Part shown: positions 9,179-17,136 of the stretch, one piece after another
Position numbering within the stretch: the stretch's first letter is position 1
How the letters are laid out: each line of letters begins with the position of its first letter
Made by a program: the position numbers and the translations under genes
The notes under the pieces: model-generated
What the model saw: only the letters and a program-made list of their open reading frames with translations
The model's database searches: none
What the model was told of the DNA's origin: nothing
NCBI RefSeq assembly: GCF_024586915.1
Contig: NZ_JANBVS010000001.1
Span: 620,001 to 684,000 of the forward strand
From: Bradyrhizobium sp. SRS-191
GTDB lineage: Bacteria; Pseudomonadota; Alphaproteobacteria; Rhizobiales; Xanthobacteraceae
Reading direction: 5' to 3'
Length of the DNA stretch: 64,000 bases

Positions 9179-11569
9179 TCAGCAATGCGGCACGTTCGGC
9201 GGACACTTCTTGCCCGGCGCCTGTGGTGGAGGGCCAGCAGGCCTCGCCATCGGGGGCGGCCCGGGCGGCCGTGCCATGGCCATCGGAGGCGGACTCGGCC
9301 GTGCCATCTGTGGTGGCGGGCTCGGCCGCGCCATCTGCGGTGGCGGGCTTGGCCGTGCCATCTGCGGCGGCGGACTCGGCCGCGCCATCTGCGGCGGCGG
9401 GCTCGGCCGTGTCATCTGCGGTGGCGGACTTGGCCGCGCCATCTGCGGTGGCGGACTTGGCCGCGCCATCTGCGGCGGTGGGCTCGGTCGCGCCATCTGC
9501 GGCGGGGCGCGGCGCTCGACCCGGCTGGGCACAGGCGGCTCGATCCGCGGCCGGGCTTCCGGTCCGCGCGGGCTCACAGTCGGCGGGACCGGACGATCGG
9601 CTCGCTCTGCCGGCCTCACGGCGGGTGCCGGCAGGCCACCGGGCGTGCGGTTCGCCTGAACTCCGGCTGCCGGCTCCCGCGCGGGCGGCATCGTTGCGGT
9701 CGTCGCGGGTCGCCCGGCCTGTCCCGGAGCGGGCGCGGCAACCGCAGGCGTGGGCGGATGAGCCGGGTTGACCGGAACGGGCGGGCCGCCCCTGCCGGGT
9801 ACCGGAAGCGGATTGGAAGTAGTGGGCGCCATCAAGCCGACTCCCCCGGGGCCCGGCCTGCCCGGGGCATTGGGCAGTGCGGTGGGCGTCACCGTCGCGG
9901 CTGGTCCATTGGCAGGAGCATTTCCGGGGCCTCGGCCGCCCGGCCCCATCGGCGCTCCCGGAACGGGAGCCTTGCCCTGCTGAATGAGCGAGGCGCGCTG
10001 CAACGCTGCGGGCGGCAAAGATGGCGTGATGACGGGCGCAGCAACGGCTGTCGGCGCGGCTGGACCGGCCGGCCCTGCGGGACCGGCGGGAGCCGCCGGC
10101 GTCACCACCGGCCGGTTGATGACCGTGTTGATCACCGTGGTGTTGTGGATGTTCTGATAGATGATGTTGTTCGGCGGCGGCACGACGATCGCCGGCGGCT
10201 GCACATAGACCGGGATCGGCACGAAGACCGGCCGAGGCAGGATGAACACCCCGACCGGCGCGTATGGCGGCGCGAGGTCGACGAAGTCAGGCGGCGGCGG
10301 CGGCAAGATGTAGACCGGCGGGGGCGGCGGCGGCACGAAGCCGAACTCGGGATCCGAGAACAGCAGCACCGGCCGCTCCACATAGACCACCTCGTCCGGC
10401 GGCGGCGGCGGCACGTCGTATTCGATCATGGCGAATGTCGCGGGCGGGTCCGGCGGCGACGACAGCATCGCCAACCGCCGACGCGCATCCGGGGCGTGGG
10501 CGCCATTGGGATAACGCCTCAGATACGACCAATAAGCCTCCGGGCTGTCGGCGCGGTAGGTCCGCCGCCAGGTGAGCGCTTCACGGCGCGCGGCGACGAT
10601 GGCCCGCACCCGCCGCGCCAGTGGATCGTTCGGATAGGCCGCGAGGAAATCCTCGTAGCCCTGCAGGCTGTCGCGCTCGAGCGCGGCGGTGTAGGCCTCC
10701 TGCACAGACAGATCGCGAATCGGCCGCGCCCGCAGGGCGGCGGTCTGCTCGACGGACGCCTGCGGCGCCGGCGCATCCGGCGCCCGTTCGAAGAAGGTGA
10801 ACGCTGTCTGGATCTTCTGCGCATCCCACGGCACCTGGGCGCCCTTGGTTGCCTCGTTGACCCGCAGCCGCAGACGATCGAACACCTCCGGCAGCGGCAG
10901 CCCTCCGGTTCGGATCATCTCCGCCAGCGACTGCGCATAGATGCCGTAGGAGCCGGTCTCAGCCGGCGCAATCGTGCCTGGCGCCGCATTGAAGGCGATC
11001 AGCATCTTGTTGTCGGGGTCGACCAGCGCCAGCCCGCCCGCGATCGCCGGCCCGCTGGTGATGAAGGGCTGCTGACGAGCCGCGTCCAATACGACGATGC
11101 TTGCCTTCACCGGCGTCGCAGCAAGCTGGCGGGTGTAGTCGCTGAGGCGCAGCCCCTCGGTCGGAATGTCGACGTCGCTGGCAATATTGGCATCGACCGG
11201 GATGAAATAGTTCTCGCCGGCGAGCTGCAAGCCGTAGCCTGCGAGATATACCATCGCGACGGTGTTGTCGTCGGCCGACTGGGCCTTGTGAATGAAATCG
11301 CGAAAGCTCTTTCTCAGCGTATCGGCATCGAGATCCCGCGCACCGACCACGTCGAAGCCCGCGGCCTGCAACGTCTGCGCGATCAGACCCGCGTCATTGG
11401 CCGCCGTGGCCAGCTGCCCTTTCGCATAGGCGCCGTTGCCGATCACCAGCGCGATGCGCTTCTCCGGACCCGGCTGTTGCGCTGCGGCAGGCAGCGCCCC
11501 GGCGCTCAGCGCCATCAGACAAAGCGAGACACCGAACAGAATGGTGAGGTTGATCTTGACCAAGCGCAT
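9179..11569 (-). CDS. Secreted caspase-fold protein with degenerate active site and Pro-rich repeat tail
   Basis: The 796-residue product has a signal peptide (cleavage near residue 31, PAAAQ) and a peptidase C14-type domain at about residues 37-260 (RIALVIGNGAY; YFIPVDA). The usual GHG with catalytic His reads GYG (Tyr112) and the usual DACR with catalytic Cys reads DAAR (Ala164), so it is probably a pseudoprotease. Residues 280-380 hold short repeats (DPLARRVRAIVAARREALTW), followed by a long Pro-rich region with a GPAGPAGPA run and about eight copies of the nonapeptide MARPSPPPQ. It ends in KKCPPNVPHC. ATG 11569 is chosen because a signal peptide starts there; ATG 11596 lacks a ribosome site. 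Confidence 0.9.
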   Translation of the reverse strand: MRLVKINLTILFGVSLCLMALSAGALPAAAQQPGPEKRIALVIGNGAYAKGQLATAANDAGLIAQTLQAAGFDVVGARDLDADTLRKSFRDFIHKAQSADDNTVAMVYLAGYGLQLAGENYFIPVDANIASDVDIPTEGLRLSDYTRQLAATPVKASIVVLDAARQQPFITSGPAIAGGLALVDPDNKMLIAFNAAPGTIAPAETGSYGIYAQSLAEMIRTGGLPLPEVFDRLRLRVNEATKGAQVPWDAQKIQTAFTFFERAPDAPAPQASVEQTAALRARPIRDLSVQEAYTAALERDSLQGYEDFLAAYPNDPLARRVRAIVAARREALTWRRTYRADSPEAYWSYLRRYPNGAHAPDARRRLAMLSSPPDPPATFAMIEYDVPPPPPDEVVYVERPVLLFSDPEFGFVPPPPPPVYILPPPPPDFVDLAPPYAPVGVFILPRPVFVPIPVYVQPPAIVVPPPNNIIYQNIHNTTVINTVINRPVVTPAAPAGPAGPAGPAAPTAVAAPVITPSLPPAALQRASLIQQGKAPVPGAPMGPGGRGPGNAPANGPAATVTPTALPNAPGRPGPGGVGLMAPTTSNPLPVPGRGGPPVPVNPAHPPTPAVAAPAPGQAGRPATTATMPPAREPAAGVQANRTPGGLPAPAVRPAERADRPVPPTVSPRGPEARPRIEPPVPSRVERRAPPQMARPSPPPQMARPSPPPQMARPSPPPQMTRPSPPPQMARPSPPPQMARPSPPPQMARPSPPPQMARPSPPPMAMARPPGPPPMARPAGPPPQAPGKKCPPNVPHC
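9283..9512 (-). repeat. Tandem 27-bp coding repeat (MARPSPPPQ units)
   Basis: About eight direct 27-bp copies follow each other without spacers in the 3' part of the caspase-fold gene; they encode MARPSPPPQ with one MTRPSPPPQ variant and a degenerate copy at each end. Synonymous differences between units (gcggcggg, ggtggcgg) show that the array is not entirely recent. The period keeps the frame, so copy-number change would alter only the tail length. Confidence 0.9.
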
Positions 11570-11720
11570 GACGGTTCCAGCCCTTTCGAGGCACATGCCG
11601 CGGATTCAGCGGGGCGATGGCTGAACCGCGGTTGAACGGAGGCGTTCCGTTCAGCCCGCGCGCAGCTTTTTATCGGTCAGATCGACGTCGACGATGAATT
11701 CAGCAAACGGCCACCACCGG

Positions 11721-14700
11721 TTACAATTGCTGCACCTCGACCACGCCGGTCACCGCTTTGATCGCACCCGCGATTTGTGGCGAAACCTTGAAGCGTCCGG
11801 GCAGCTTCATCTCCACCTCGGTCTCGAGATCGAGCATCATGACCAGGGAGACCTCGCCCTCACCCGCCGCTGCCCGCGGCGGCGGCGCCGCGCTCTTGGC
11901 GACCGCGCCATGGCCGTTGGCGGCGGCGCCTTCGGGTCCCTGCAGCCGCTTGACGATGGAATCGAGCGGCTTGGTGTCGCGCAGGAAGATGCGCAGGCCG
12001 CGCTGGGTCTTGGCCGCGGCATCGTCGAGCGGCTCGGCATGCAGCACGCGGGCACGGACATCCTCGCCCTGCAGCTCGGCGCCAAGCTGCAGCAGCACCG
12101 CGGCGCCCGGCTCGAGCACGTCGCGATATTGCGCAAGCCCCTCGGAGAACAGCACGGCTTCGAAATGGCCGGTCGGATCCGACAGGCCCATGATGCCCAT
12201 CTTGTTGCCGGTCTTGGTGCGCCGCTCCATGCGGGACACCACGGTGGCCGCGACCTTGCCGGCGGTCGCGCCGGTCTTCACCGCGCGCGAGAACTCGGCC
12301 CAGCTCTGCACCCGCAGCCGCTTCAGCGCGGCGGCGTAGTCGTCGAGCGGATGGCCCGACAGGAAGAATCCGATCGCGTCATATTCGCGCCTGAGGCGCT
12401 CGGCCGGCAGCCAGTTCTCGATGTTCGGCAAAATGATCGCCGGCGCATCGGCGGCGTTGCCGAACATGTCGTTCTGACCGGAGGTCGCAGCCTCGTTGGC
12501 CCGCTGGCAGGCGGCGACGATGGCATCGGCGCCGGCGAACACGCGGGCGCGATTCTTGTCGAGGCAGTCGAAGGCGCCGGCGGCGGCCAGCGTCTCGATG
12601 ATGCGCTTGTTGATCGCGCGCGGACTGACGCGGCTGGCGAAATCGGCGAGCGAGGTGAAAGGGCCGCCCTTGTTGCGGGCCTCGACCATCATCTCGATGG
12701 CCTGCGGGCCGACGCCCTTGAGCGCGGCGAGTGCGTAGAAGATGGTGTTGCCGCTGACCTCGAAGGTCGGGCCGGAGCGGTTGATCGACGGCGGCTCGAC
12801 CTTGATCCCCAGGCGCTGCGCCTCGGCGCGGAATTCCGAGAGCTTGTCGGTGTTGTTGAGATCGAGCGTCATCGACGCCGCGATGAACTCCACCGGATAA
12901 TGCGCCTTCATGTAGGCGGTGTGGTAGGACACCAGCGCATAGGCTGCGGCGTGCGACTTGTTGAAGCCGTAGTCGGCGAACTTGGCCAGGAGGTCGAAGA
13001 TGGTGTCGGCCTGGTCCTTCGGCACGCCGTTCTTGACGGCGCCCTCGACGAAGCGGACGCGCTGCTTGTCCATCTCGGCGCGGATCTTCTTGCCCATGGC
13101 GCGGCGCAGAAGATCGGCTTCGCCGAGCGAATAGCCGGACATCTGCTGCGCGACCTGCATCACCTGCTCCTGGTAGATGATGACGCCGAAGGTCTCCTTG
13201 AGAATCGGCTCCAGGATCGGGTGCAGATATTCCGGCTCCTCCTCGCCGTGCTTGCGGGCGCAGTAGGTCGGGATGTTGGCCATCGGGCCCGGGCGATACA
13301 GCGCGACCAGCGCGATGATGTCCTCGAACCGGTCGGGGCGCATGTCGATCAGCGCCCGCCGCATGCCCTGGCTTTCAACCTGGAACACGCCGACCACATC
13401 GCCCTTCGCCAGCATCTGGTAGCTCGGCGCGTCGTCGATCGGCAAGGTCGCGAGATCGACATGGATGTCGCGCTGCTTCAACAGCTTCACCGCGACGTCG
13501 AGCACCGTCAGCGTCTTCAGGCCGAGGAAGTCGAACTTCACGAGACCAGCCGGCTCCACCCATTTCATGTTGAACTGGGTGACCGGCATGTCGGATTTCG
13601 GATCGCGATACATCGGCACCAGCTCGCTGAGCGGCCGGTCGCCGATCACGATGCCCGCGGCGTGGGTCGAGGCGTGGCGCGTCAGGCCTTCCAGGCGCAT
13701 CGCGATGTCGAAGGCGCGCGCCACCACCGGGTCCTCGTCGCGGAACGCCTGCAGCTTCGGCTCGCCCTCGATGGCGGCGGCGAGCGTCACCGGCGCGGCC
13801 GGGTTCTGCGGCACCAGCTTGGTCAGCTTGTCGACCTGGCCATAGGGCATCTGCAGCACGCGGCCGACGTCGCGCAGCACGCCGCGCGCCTGCAGCGTAC
13901 CGAAGGTGATGATCTGCGCCACCTGGTCACGGCCGTAGCGCTGCTGCACGTAGGAGATCACCTCGCCGCGGCGGTCCTGGCAGAAATCGATGTCGAAGTC
14001 CGGCATCGACACGCGCTCGGGATTGAGGAAGCGCTCGAACAGCAGTGCGAAGCGCATCGGGTCGAGGTCGGTGATGGTCAGCACCCACGCGACCAGGGAG
14101 CCTGCGCCCGAACCGCGGCCCGGTCCCACGGGAATGCCGTGCGCCTTGGCCCATTTGATGAAGTCCGACACGATCAGGAAGTAGCCCGCGTACTTCATGC
14201 GCATGATGACGTCGAGCTCGAAGGCGAGCCGCTTTTGATAGTCCTCTTCCGTCATGCCCGGCGCCATGCCGTGCACCTTGAGGCGTCGTTCCAGGCCCTC
14301 CTCCGCCTGCCGCTTCAGCTCGGCCGCCTCGGCACTGGCAGCGTCGACGGCATCGCTGCCGGAGGCGCCGACCGTGAAGAACGGCAGAATCGGCTTGCGC
14401 GTGCGCGGCCGGTAGGAGCAGCGCTCGGCGATCTCGACCGTCGAGGCCAGCGCCTCCGGGAGATCGGCGAACAGCACCGCCATCTCGGCGCGGGTCTTGA
14501 AGCGATGGTCGGGCGTCAGCTGCACGCGCTCGGTGTCGGCGATGAGGTGGCCGCCGGCGATGCACAGCAGCGCATCATGCGCCTCGTAGTCGTCGGTGCT
14601 GGCGAAATACGGCTCGTTGGTCGCGACCAGCGGCAGCCCCTTGTCATAGGCAATGTCGATCAGCCCGCTCTCGACGCGGCGCTCGCGCTCGACGCCGTGG

Positions 14701-15242
14701 CGCTGCAGCTCGATGTAGAGGCGGTCGCCGAACTGGCTCGCCAGCCGTTCGCAGCGCTGGGCGGCGAGCGCAGCCATGTCGTGCTGAAGCGCGAGCGAGA
14801 TCGGCCCGTCAGGTCCGCCCGTCAACGCGATCACACCGTCGACGCCCTCCGTCAGCCAGTCGAACTTGATATGCGGCGCCTGATGCGTCGGCGTCTCCAG
14901 GAACGCCCGCGAGTTCAGCCGCATCAGATGGCGATAGCCCTCCTCCTTCGCGGCAAGCAGGACGATTCGCGAGGGCTGCGCGACGGCCGCCGCGTTGCGC
15001 GCGTTCGGGTCCATATCGCCGAAATCGATCGCGAGCTCGCAGCCGACGATCGGCTGGATGCCGTAGCCGGCCATCTTGTCGGAAAATTCGAGGCCACCGA
15101 ACATGTTGTCGGTGTCGGTCAGCGCAAGCGCCGGCTGATGATCGGCTTTGGCCAATTCGCCGAGCTTGGCGATCTTGATCGAGCCCTTCAGCAGCGAATA
15201 GGCGGAATGGACGTGGAGATGGACGAATCCGGCGCTGGACAT
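11721..15242 (-). CDS. dnaE: DNA polymerase III subunit alpha (replicative)
   Basis: The catalytic subunit of the replicative polymerase, 1173 residues. It opens with the PHP domain (FVHLHVHSAYSLLKGS, residues 4-20), then the C-family polymerase core with GPGRGSGAGSLVAW and the catalytic PDFDIDFCQDRR motif, the ARKHGEEEP/YQEQVMQ segment, a helix-hairpin-helix region (ALAALKGVGPQAIEMM) and an OB-fold near residues 960-1060. Length and PHP motif fit DnaE1 rather than the error-prone DnaE2. The ATG at 15242 follows AAGGCGAG; a start 15 codons upstream is possible but less likely. The SOS-type gene at 15429-15527 lies 186 bp upstream on the same strand with no strong terminator between them. Confidence 0.97.
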   Translation of the reverse strand: MSSAGFVHLHVHSAYSLLKGSIKIAKLGELAKADHQPALALTDTDNMFGGLEFSDKMAGYGIQPIVGCELAIDFGDMDPNARNAAAVAQPSRIVLLAAKEEGYRHLMRLNSRAFLETPTHQAPHIKFDWLTEGVDGVIALTGGPDGPISLALQHDMAALAAQRCERLASQFGDRLYIELQRHGVERERRVESGLIDIAYDKGLPLVATNEPYFASTDDYEAHDALLCIAGGHLIADTERVQLTPDHRFKTRAEMAVLFADLPEALASTVEIAERCSYRPRTRKPILPFFTVGASGSDAVDAASAEAAELKRQAEEGLERRLKVHGMAPGMTEEDYQKRLAFELDVIMRMKYAGYFLIVSDFIKWAKAHGIPVGPGRGSGAGSLVAWVLTITDLDPMRFALLFERFLNPERVSMPDFDIDFCQDRRGEVISYVQQRYGRDQVAQIITFGTLQARGVLRDVGRVLQMPYGQVDKLTKLVPQNPAAPVTLAAAIEGEPKLQAFRDEDPVVARAFDIAMRLEGLTRHASTHAAGIVIGDRPLSELVPMYRDPKSDMPVTQFNMKWVEPAGLVKFDFLGLKTLTVLDVAVKLLKQRDIHVDLATLPIDDAPSYQMLAKGDVVGVFQVESQGMRRALIDMRPDRFEDIIALVALYRPGPMANIPTYCARKHGEEEPEYLHPILEPILKETFGVIIYQEQVMQVAQQMSGYSLGEADLLRRAMGKKIRAEMDKQRVRFVEGAVKNGVPKDQADTIFDLLAKFADYGFNKSHAAAYALVSYHTAYMKAHYPVEFIAASMTLDLNNTDKLSEFRAEAQRLGIKVEPPSINRSGPTFEVSGNTIFYALAALKGVGPQAIEMMVEARNKGGPFTSLADFASRVSPRAINKRIIETLAAAGAFDCLDKNRARVFAGADAIVAACQRANEAATSGQNDMFGNAADAPAIILPNIENWLPAERLRREYDAIGFFLSGHPLDDYAAALKRLRVQSWAEFSRAVKTGATAGKVAATVVSRMERRTKTGNKMGIMGLSDPTGHFEAVLFSEGLAQYRDVLEPGAAVLLQLGAELQGEDVRARVLHAEPLDDAAAKTQRGLRIFLRDTKPLDSIVKRLQGPEGAAANGHGAVAKSAAPPPRAAAGEGEVSLVMMLDLETEVEMKLPGRFKVSPQIAGAIKAVTGVVEVQQL

Positions 15243-15428
15243 GCTCGCCTTGCAACTTCCTGAAGGGCTTACCGAAAGCAGAGTCACCGGTCAGCAGCAG
15301 CGGGACGTGACCACCGTCACCGTCCGAGCGCCCGACCGACTCGCCCGCTCATGTTATCGGATCAGCCGCCGCGGAGTCCGGTCGCTCCGACCGCTGTCCC
15401 GCTTTTCCCCAGTCGCAGTCGGCAAAAA

Positions 15429-15527
15429 TCAAAGCTGCGGAATGATTTGCGCCCACAACGCGATCATCCCGACGAACAGCGTGATCGACGCCAGTGCGGC
15501 GGCTTCTTCGACGAAAACCTTCAGCAT
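15429..15527 (-). CDS. 32-residue single-span membrane peptide under LexA boxes
   Basis: A short gene of 32 codons. The ATG at 15527 follows the near-perfect ribosome site GGGAGGT. The product starts MLKVFVEEAAAL, has a hydrophobic stretch from about residue 9 to 30 (SITLFVGMIALWAQII) and ends in PQL, as expected for one inner-membrane helix. I recognise no characterised family, though similar tiny proteins appear to be common in Bradyrhizobium. Two GAAC/GTTC direct-repeat LexA boxes lie 18-51 nt upstream. SOS-induced membrane peptides of this size are known (SidA of Caulobacter, a division inhibitor; TisB of E. coli, a toxin). Equivalence with either is only an analogy. Confidence 0.8.
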   Translation of the reverse strand: MLKVFVEEAAALASITLFVGMIALWAQIIPQL

Positions 15528-15545
15528 GGGGACCTCCCTGAGCTA

Positions 15546-15560
15546 GAACATATAAAGAAC
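15546..15560 (-). promoter_or_regulatory. LexA box 1 (GTTC-N7-GTTC)
   Basis: On the minus strand GTTC-TTTATAT-GTTC, a perfect match to the alphaproteobacterial LexA direct repeat GTTCN7GTTC. Its spacer, TTTATAT, doubles as a plausible -10 element, so LexA would block RNA polymerase directly. It ends 18 nt before the start codon of the 32-residue peptide. Confidence 0.82.
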
Positions 15561-15563
15561 AAT

Positions 15564-15578
15564 GTTCCTTTTTCGTTC
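15564..15578 (-). promoter_or_regulatory. LexA box 2 (GAAC-N7-GAAC)
   Basis: On the minus strand GAAC-GAAAAAG-GAAC, the second perfect half-site pair, in the opposite orientation to box 1 and separated from it by 3 bp. The A-rich spacer resembles LexA boxes of rhizobial recA genes as I remember them. The pair forms an interlocking GAACATTGTTC palindrome at its junction. Confidence 0.8.
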
Positions 15579-15651
15579 TCAGGTCAAGCACGCCGACAGG
15601 CATAACGCCGCGCCGCTGCGGCACGTGGTTAATCCGGCCGTTGGCGCCACG

Positions 15652-15681
15652 AAAAAGCCCCGGCGCAAATCACGCCGGGGC
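15652..15681 (-). terminator. Intrinsic terminator of the Omp25-like gene
   Basis: On the minus strand GCCCCGGCG / CGCCGGGGC (9-bp stem, 7-nt loop) is followed directly by TTTTTCG. It begins 31 bp after the porin stop codon and insulates it from the SOS peptide gene downstream. Confidence 0.9.
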
Positions 15682-15711
15682 CTTTGATCGATCGATGGAT
15701 GCGGCAGGGAA

Positions 15712-16428
15712 TCAGTAGCGCGTCGCCACCGGGCCGCCGAAGCGATAGTTCAGGCGGGCGGTGAACAGATCGGCGTCCTGCTTGATGCTGTCGGAGCCGA
15801 GCGCACCGAAGCTGACGGTCTGACGATCCATGAACAGATGGTTGTACTCGACGCCCATCGACCAGTTCGGAGCAAAGCCGTATTCGAGGCCGGCACCGAC
15901 CACGCCGCCCCAGCGGGTGCTGTCGTTGGAGGCGAGGAACGCACCGGTGGTCGCGTTGGTGATCGAGTAGGTGTTGCTGGTGATCGCCGCACCGCCCTTG
16001 GCGTAGAGCAGCACGTTGTTCCAGGCATAGCCGACCTGGCCGGTGAACAGGCCGAACGCGTCGGTCTTGGTGCGGTTACGCGTGCCGAACAGCGCGCTCA
16101 CATTGTCGCCGGAGAGATCGGCCCAGTTGCCCTGCGCTTCCACGCCGAACACGAACTGCCCCATCTGCCAGCGATAGCCGACCTGGCCACCGACGGTGCC
16201 GCCCGACGCATCATGCGAGCCTTCACGACCGCCGCCCACGAGATCCCAGGTGTTGTGGGTCCAGCCGCCGCCGCCGTTCACACCGATGTAGAAGCCGCTC
16301 CAGTCATAGATCGCAGCCATCATCGGCGCCGGCGCCTTCGTGTAGGGACGCGCAGCGAGATCCGCGGCCAGCGCCGGCGAGGCCAGCACCACGATCGCCG
16401 TCGTCATCAACACAAGTTTCTTCATCAC
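15712..16428 (-). CDS. Outer-membrane beta-barrel protein, Omp25/31-like
   Basis: A 238-residue small beta-barrel protein. It has a signal peptide (MMKKLVLMTTA ... SPALAAD), then the family pattern YDWSGFYIGVNGGGGW near residues 42-57, alternating amphipathic strands (GGQVGYRWQMGQFVFGVEAQGNW, TGQVGYAWNNVLLYAKGG in shorter pieces) and a C-terminal barrel strand (LNYRFGGP). Omp25/31/RopB relatives stabilise the rhizobial outer membrane. An intrinsic terminator follows at 15652-15681. A paralogue lies at 17137-17916. Which of the two consecutive ATGs is used is not certain. Confidence 0.92.
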   Translation of the reverse strand: MMKKLVLMTTAIVVLASPALAADLAARPYTKAPAPMMAAIYDWSGFYIGVNGGGGWTHNTWDLVGGGREGSHDASGGTVGGQVGYRWQMGQFVFGVEAQGNWADLSGDNVSALFGTRNRTKTDAFGLFTGQVGYAWNNVLLYAKGGAAITSNTYSITNATTGAFLASNDSTRWGGVVGAGLEYGFAPNWSMGVEYNHLFMDRQTVSFGALGSDSIKQDADLFTARLNYRFGGPVATRY

Positions 16429-16693
16429 AGGTCCAGTCTCGTCTCATTTGGCCCCCAGGCCAGCCGCACCTCTTAACGATATCGGCCACAATTGCTGTAG
16501 CCTCGAAGTCACAGATCGCGTCTGAACGCGCGTTGGACATGTCAGGAAATTAATCTGCAATCACAGTGTGTTGATGGAACTTTCCGATTTGCAATCGAGG
16601 GCCGAGCGACTACACACGGAACAGACAGTCGCGCATCGCACTGCCATGCTGCGCGCGAATTCTGTCCTCACGGAGCGAAGGGAGAGATCGTTG

Positions 16694-17029
16694 ATGCGTG
16701 ACGTGTTCTTTGCGGCCCTGGCTGCAGCCGGCCTCGTGGTCGCAGCCCATGCCCCGGCGCACGCCGTCGGCGTCAGGCATGCGTTCTGTCTGCAGGGTGA
16801 TCAGCACCCGGGATTGAGCAACTGCACCTTTGACAGCTATGCGCAGTGCCAGGCGACGGCGTCGGGACGCCTGCTGACCTGCATCGCCAATCCCTATTTC
16901 GCCGGGGTCAGCAACGATCCGCGCGCGACGCCCTACCCCTATCCGCACCGGCAGCGGATCAAGCCACGTCCTCCGGCGCCGAATCCCTACGCGCCGTTCC
17001 CCAACCCGTTCGTCTTCGAGGAAGACTGA
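16694..17029 (+). CDS. DUF3551 small secreted protein
   Basis: A 111-residue exported protein with a signal peptide ending near APAHA and the DUF3551 pattern of Cys residues around CLQG ... SNCTFDSYAQCQATASGR ... CIANPYF. The C-terminus is Pro-rich (PRPPAPNPYAPFPNPF). The function of the family is unknown; it is expanded in Bradyrhizobium. The ATG at 16694 follows GGAGAG and starts a clean signal peptide; the frame is open 42 codons further up without one. It sits between two convergent/divergent porin genes. Confidence 0.85.
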   Translation: MRDVFFAALAAAGLVVAAHAPAHAVGVRHAFCLQGDQHPGLSNCTFDSYAQCQATASGRLLTCIANPYFAGVSNDPRATPYPYPHRQRIKPRPPAPNPYAPFPNPFVFEED

Positions 17030-17082
17030 GCGGCGTCTGGTCGGCGCGCGTCACCGATCCTCTCAGAACGCACAGTTCAGCA

Positions 17083-17108
17083 TTCGCCGAGGCCACGGCC
17101 TCGGCGAA
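17083..17108. terminator. Bidirectional hairpin between convergent genes
   Basis: TTCGCCGAGGCC-AC-GGCCTCGGCGAA is a perfect 12-bp stem placed between the DUF3551 stop (17029) and the porin stop (17137). Only CTGTTT follows on the plus strand, so it is a weak-tailed or Rho-assisted terminator serving both genes. Confidence 0.6.
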
Positions 17109-17136
17109 CTGTTTCGGGTGACCAGCAGCGGGGGCT

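Noticed and set aside
9283..9512. CRISPR-like regular repeats
   Set aside because: The units are contiguous without spacers and encode a Pro-rich peptide in frame.
11694..15263. A 1189-codon open frame opposite dnaE
   Set aside because: It mirrors dnaE almost exactly and has no protein-like motifs; dnaE on the other strand is unmistakable.
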